Below, piece after piece: positions 61,512 to 64,000 of a stretch of 64,000 nucleotides of DNA. The DNA is from Gammaproteobacteria bacterium (GTDB taxonomy: Bacteria; Pseudomonadota; Gammaproteobacteria; JAKBBU01), in NCBI GenBank assembly GCA_021773195.1, contig JAJFKN010000003.1:33372-97371 (forward strand), in the 5' to 3' direction. The translations under genes and the position numbers were made by a program. The notes beneath the pieces were generated by a model, which made no database searches, was not told the DNA's origin, and saw only the letters and a program-made list of their open reading frames with translations. Each line of letters starts with the position of its first letter. Position 1 is the stretch's first letter.

Positions 61512-62768
61512 TTAGCGTTTCATGGCATCAAAGAATTCATTATTTGTCTTAGTCGCCTTCAAGCGATCAATGAGGAATTCCATAGTGGCCACTTCATCCA
61601 TAGGATGAACCAACTTACGTAGAATCCACATTTTTTGTAATTCGTCAGGCTTAGTCAATAATTCTTCACGGCGAGTACCGGAACGATTAATATTAATCGC
61701 AGGGTAAACGCGTTTTTCAGCAATGCGGCGATCTAAATGTAATTCCATATTACCGGTGCCTTTGAATTCTTCATAGATGACTTCATCCATTTTAGAACCC
61801 GTATCCACTAATGCCGTGGCGATAATACTCAAGCTACCGCCTTCTTCGATGTTACGTGCAGCACCAAAGAAACGTTTAGGGCGTTGCAATGCATTAGCAT
61901 CCACACCACCCGTTAATACCTTACCGGAAGAAGGTACAACGGTATTATAAGCACGCGCTAAACGCGTAATAGAATCCAACAATACCACGACATCTCGCTT
62001 ATGTTCTACGAGACGCTTGGCTTTTTCAATAACCATTTCAGCTACTTGTACGTGACGAGCAGCGGGCTCATCAAAGGTACTAGCAACCACTTCTCCCTTC
62101 ACTGAACGCGACATTTCCGTCACTTCTTCAGGACGTTCATCGATCAATAAAACGATGAGGTAACATTCGGGATGATTCATCGCTATGGAGTGAGCAAGGT
62201 TTTGCATTAACATGGTTTTACCGGCCTTAGGCGGCGATACAATCAAACCACGTTGGCCTTTACCAATGGGTGCAGCCAAATCAATAATCCGTGCAGTAAT
62301 ATCTTCACTACTGCCATTACCAATTTCCATGATCATACGTTCATCAGGATGTAATGGAGTGAGATTTTCAAATAAAATTTTATTTTTTGTGCTTTCAGGT
62401 GAATCGTAGTTAATTTGATCCACTTTTAATAAAGCGAAATAACGCTCGCCATCTTTGGGTGGTCGAATTTTCCCGGAAACCGTATCGCCAGTACGCAGGC
62501 TGAAACGACGAATTTGACTGGGTGAGACATAAATATCATCGGGTCCCGCTAAAAAAGAGCTGTCAGCGGAACGAAGAAAGCCGAAGCCATCTTGGAGGAT
62601 TTCTAATACGCCATCGCCAAAAATATCTTCCCCGGACCTTGCATGTGAGGTCAATATGGAAAAAATGATATCTTGTTTACGCATGCGCGCTATGTTTTCG
62701 AAACCCATTTCTTGAGCGATGTTACTCAGTTCTGTGGGCTTTTTTTGCTTAAGTTCGGTAAGGTTCAT
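61512..62768 (-). CDS. rho: Transcription termination factor Rho
   Basis: The hexameric RNA-dependent ATPase of 418 aa is very close to E. coli (419). It begins [18 protein letters not shown]. The RNA-binding cold-shock-like domain includes [20 protein letters not shown], the P-loop is [12 protein letters not shown], and the Q- and R-loop regions are intact ([20 protein letters not shown]). The trxA-rho order is the same as in E. coli. The leader between trxA and rho is 170 bp and contains the trxA hairpin; Rho commonly attenuates its own leader, but no specific site was identified. Confidence 0.98.
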   Translation of the reverse strand: MNLTELKQKKPTELSNIAQEMGFENIARMRKQDIIFSILTSHARSGEDIFGDGVLEILQDGFGFLRSADSSFLAGPDDIYVSPSQIRRFSLRTGDTVSGKIRPPKDGERYFALLKVDQINYDSPESTKNKILFENLTPLHPDERMIMEIGNGSSEDITARIIDLAAPIGKGQRGLIVSPPKAGKTMLMQNLAHSIAMNHPECYLIVLLIDERPEEVTEMSRSVKGEVVASTFDEPAARHVQVAEMVIEKAKRLVEHKRDVVVLLDSITRLARAYNTVVPSSGKVLTGGVDANALQRPKRFFGAARNIEEGGSLSIIATALVDTGSKMDEVIYEEFKGTGNMELHLDRRIAEKRVYPAININRSGTRREELLTKPDELQKMWILRKLVHPMDEVATMEFLIDRLKATKTNNEFFDAMKR

Positions 62769-62895
62769 AGATGGTTTTCAACTGTGGTTAAATAAATGGA
62801 AGGGTATGATTAATATTGAGAAAATGTGGAGAAATCAGTAGCTTCTCCCGACGAGGAGTCATAAGTATATCATAAAGCTATCTAAAAGTCTCAAA

Positions 62896-62928
62896 CATGG
62901 GGTACCGGGCAATGCCCAGCCCCCACAT
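62896..62928 (-). terminator. Hairpin after trxA
   Basis: On the minus strand ATGTGGGG pairs with CCCCAT, and an inner GGGC/GCCC stem sits around ATT, followed by GTTTGAGACTTTT. The tail is only moderately T-rich, so partial read-through into rho is possible. Confidence 0.5.
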
Positions 62929-62937
62929 TATAACAAA

Positions 62938-63264
62938 TTATACGTGGCTATCAAGAAATTCCGTCAATTGGGATTTCGTTAGGGCGCCTACCTTGGTAGC
63001 AAGCACATTGCCGTCGCTAAACAAGATCAACGTAGGAATACCTCGCACGCCATATTTGCCTGGGGTATGGGTATTACTATCAATGTCCAATTTCGCAATG
63101 GTCACTCGGCCTTGATAATTTGGTGCTATTTCATCAAGGATAGGTGCAATCATCTTACATGGGCCACACCATTCAGCCCAAAAGTCTACTAATACAGGTG
63201 CTCCAGACTGTAGTACGTCTTTATCAAAACTATCATCTGTTACAGCAATCACTTGGTTGCTCAT
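62938..63264 (-). CDS. trxA: Thioredoxin
   Basis: The 108-residue protein has the redox centre WCGPC (residues 32-36) in [19 protein letters not shown] and the cis-proline region [12 protein letters not shown]. It reduces cytoplasmic disulfides and serves ribonucleotide reductase and other enzymes. Length is identical to typical TrxA. GAGG lies upstream of the ATG. It is upstream of rho on the same strand. Confidence 0.97.
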   Translation of the reverse strand: MSNQVIAVTDDSFDKDVLQSGAPVLVDFWAEWCGPCKMIAPILDEIAPNYQGRVTIAKLDIDSNTHTPGKYGVRGIPTLILFSDGNVLATKVGALTKSQLTEFLDSHV

Positions 63265-63595
63265 AAAATTTGCCTCATATTTCGGTTGTTAGCAAGCTGC
63301 TATTAAAGCAAATTCATGCATTAAAATCCAGGCCTTTTGGACTTTCAAAATATCCTAATTGGTTGAAAAAAAAGCCCATTCTACGGCGAGATCCTGACTC
63401 ATAGGGTTCTCCCACCCCAAAAAATATCTTTTATAGGATAATCTCTTTAATTTATAGGCTATTTATGGTTTAATAGTAATCAGAATAATTAAGGATTATA
63501 AGCGTGCCCAGGGACATCAAATCCACCTTGGTTATTAGATTAACCGGATGATTTATAAGGGATTTTTTTAACCTAACCATAATGAAGTGCCAACT
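63265..63595. other. 331-bp intergenic region between trxA and ihfB
   Basis: An AT-rich divergent spacer. It contains a short inverted repeat (GGTTA/TAACC at 63530-63545) and several TATAA-like blocks, but no promoter with convincing spacing and no small gene was recognised. Confidence 0.4.
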
Positions 63596-63892
63596 ATGAG
63601 TATTACAAAATCTGATTTAATCAATAATCTTTCCCACAAGACGCCCTCTGACCAAGAAGAGACTGTAGGCAAGGCTGTTAATGTCATGTTAGAGCAAATC
63701 CGTGGTGCCTTAAATGAAGGGCAGCGTATCGAGATTCGTGGTTTTGGCAGCTTCTCCATTCGCCAATGGGGCGCTCGTTATGCGCGGAATCCCGTCACAG
63801 GCGAAAGCTGGCGTACGGATCCTAGCCGTGCGGTGCATTTCAAACCCGGCAAAGAATTGAAAGAACGCGTACGGCCTGAAGATAAAGAATAG
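63596..63892 (+). CDS. ihfB: Integration host factor beta subunit
   Basis: The 98-residue HU/IHF-family protein has the hallmark RIEIRGFGSFSIRQW, the DNA-intercalating proline arm RNPVTGESW and the closing VHFKPGKELKERV. The IHF-beta type is indicated by RARY-like ARYARNPVTGE and overall similarity to E. coli IhfB. IHF bends DNA at specific sites for recombination and transcription. The ATG at 63596 gives the standard N-terminus; a GTG at 63587 is three codons upstream. rpsA, its frequent neighbour, is not in the window. Confidence 0.9.
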   Translation: MSITKSDLINNLSHKTPSDQEETVGKAVNVMLEQIRGALNEGQRIEIRGFGSFSIRQWGARYARNPVTGESWRTDPSRAVHFKPGKELKERVRPEDKE

Positions 63893-63900
63893 AGCATACC

Positions 63901-64000
63901 TGACGAAATCTACGTCACCCCGGATTGCATTGACGAAAACTACGTCACCCCGGATTGCATTGACGAAAGCTACGTCACCCCGGATTGCATTGACGAAAGC
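63901..64000 (+). repeat. 30-bp tandem repeat array, truncated by window edge
   Basis: The unit TGACGAAANCTACGTCACCC plus CGGATTGCAT repeats with a period of exactly 30 bp, three full units and 10 bases of a fourth. Only the bases after TGACGAAA vary (TC, AC, GC). Each unit contains an inverted repeat TGACG-(7)-CGTCA. There are no unique spacers, so this is not a CRISPR array. It starts 8 bp after the ihfB stop. Confidence 0.9.

Noticed and set aside
63901..64000. Possible CRISPR array
   Set aside because: The repeats are directly contiguous with a 30-bp period and no unique spacers, and no cas gene is visible.

Overview
The window is a 64 kb stretch of a gammaproteobacterial chromosome, almost certainly from the order Legionellales (the Legionella/Coxiella side of the class). 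The diagnostic evidence is a divergent icmV / icmW-icmX group at about 17.0-19.7 kb. These genes belong to the Dot/Icm type IVB secretion system that these intracellular bacteria use to deliver effectors into host cells. The rest is compact Gram-negative housekeeping DNA of moderate GC with short operons. Family and genus cannot be settled from the window.

Layout. 0-5.6 kb: the 3' end of rph, an S24-like regulator, sixA, then a leftward chain of DUF4143 ATPase, rimI, prfC and lgt. 5.8-12.4 kb: the leftward pyruvate dehydrogenase operon aceE-aceF-lpd, with a TraT-like lipoprotein gene between aceF and lpd. 12.7-16.9 kb: an unknown protein with an F-box-like C-terminal motif, ppa, trhO, hinT, folE and ppiB. 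17.0-19.7 kb: icmV, icmW, an extra secreted protein gene, and icmX. 19.7-23.2 kb: a four-gene Mla/MCE-type lipid transporter. 23.3-39.1 kb: a surface-adhesin island with a 3057-residue cadherin/VCBS/RTX protein, a small protein sharing its C-terminal tail, and a divergent type I secretion operon with two ABC proteins and one membrane-fusion protein. 39.1-43.9 kb: hldD, hldE, dapF, lysA and a tiny lptM. 44-50.5 kb: nhaA, an esterase, a cytochrome c5, tRNA-Arg(CCG) and hemC-hemD-hemX-hemY. 50.7-55.8 kb: a GT9 glycosyltransferase, a membrane-anchored RMF-like protein, a CBS protein and a plant/fungal-type P3A proton ATPase. 55.8-60.0 kb: an accessory stretch with an amber-interrupted gene, a second DUF4143 ATPase, a tail-anchored unknown protein and an RHH/MazF toxin-antitoxin pair. 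60.0-64.0 kb: ubiD, rho, trxA, ihfB and a 30-bp tandem repeat running off the edge.

The least expected signals are these. (1) A 35-bp near-palindrome occurs as a pair just upstream of each of the two DUF4143 ATPase genes, 50 kb apart, and as a single copy upstream of the toxin-antitoxin pair. The ATPases themselves carry an internal helix-turn-helix and a PD-(D/E)XK-like motif, so a self-regulating ATPase module is plausible. (2) A beta-propeller-like segment of about 370 residues is inserted inside one VCBS repeat of the giant adhesin. (3) The type I exporter looks heterodimeric, with degenerate nucleotide-binding motifs. (4) An additional secreted protein is encoded inside the icmW-icmX unit, and a perfect 16-bp palindrome overlaps the icmW -35 box. 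All family assignments come from reading motifs; no database search was run.
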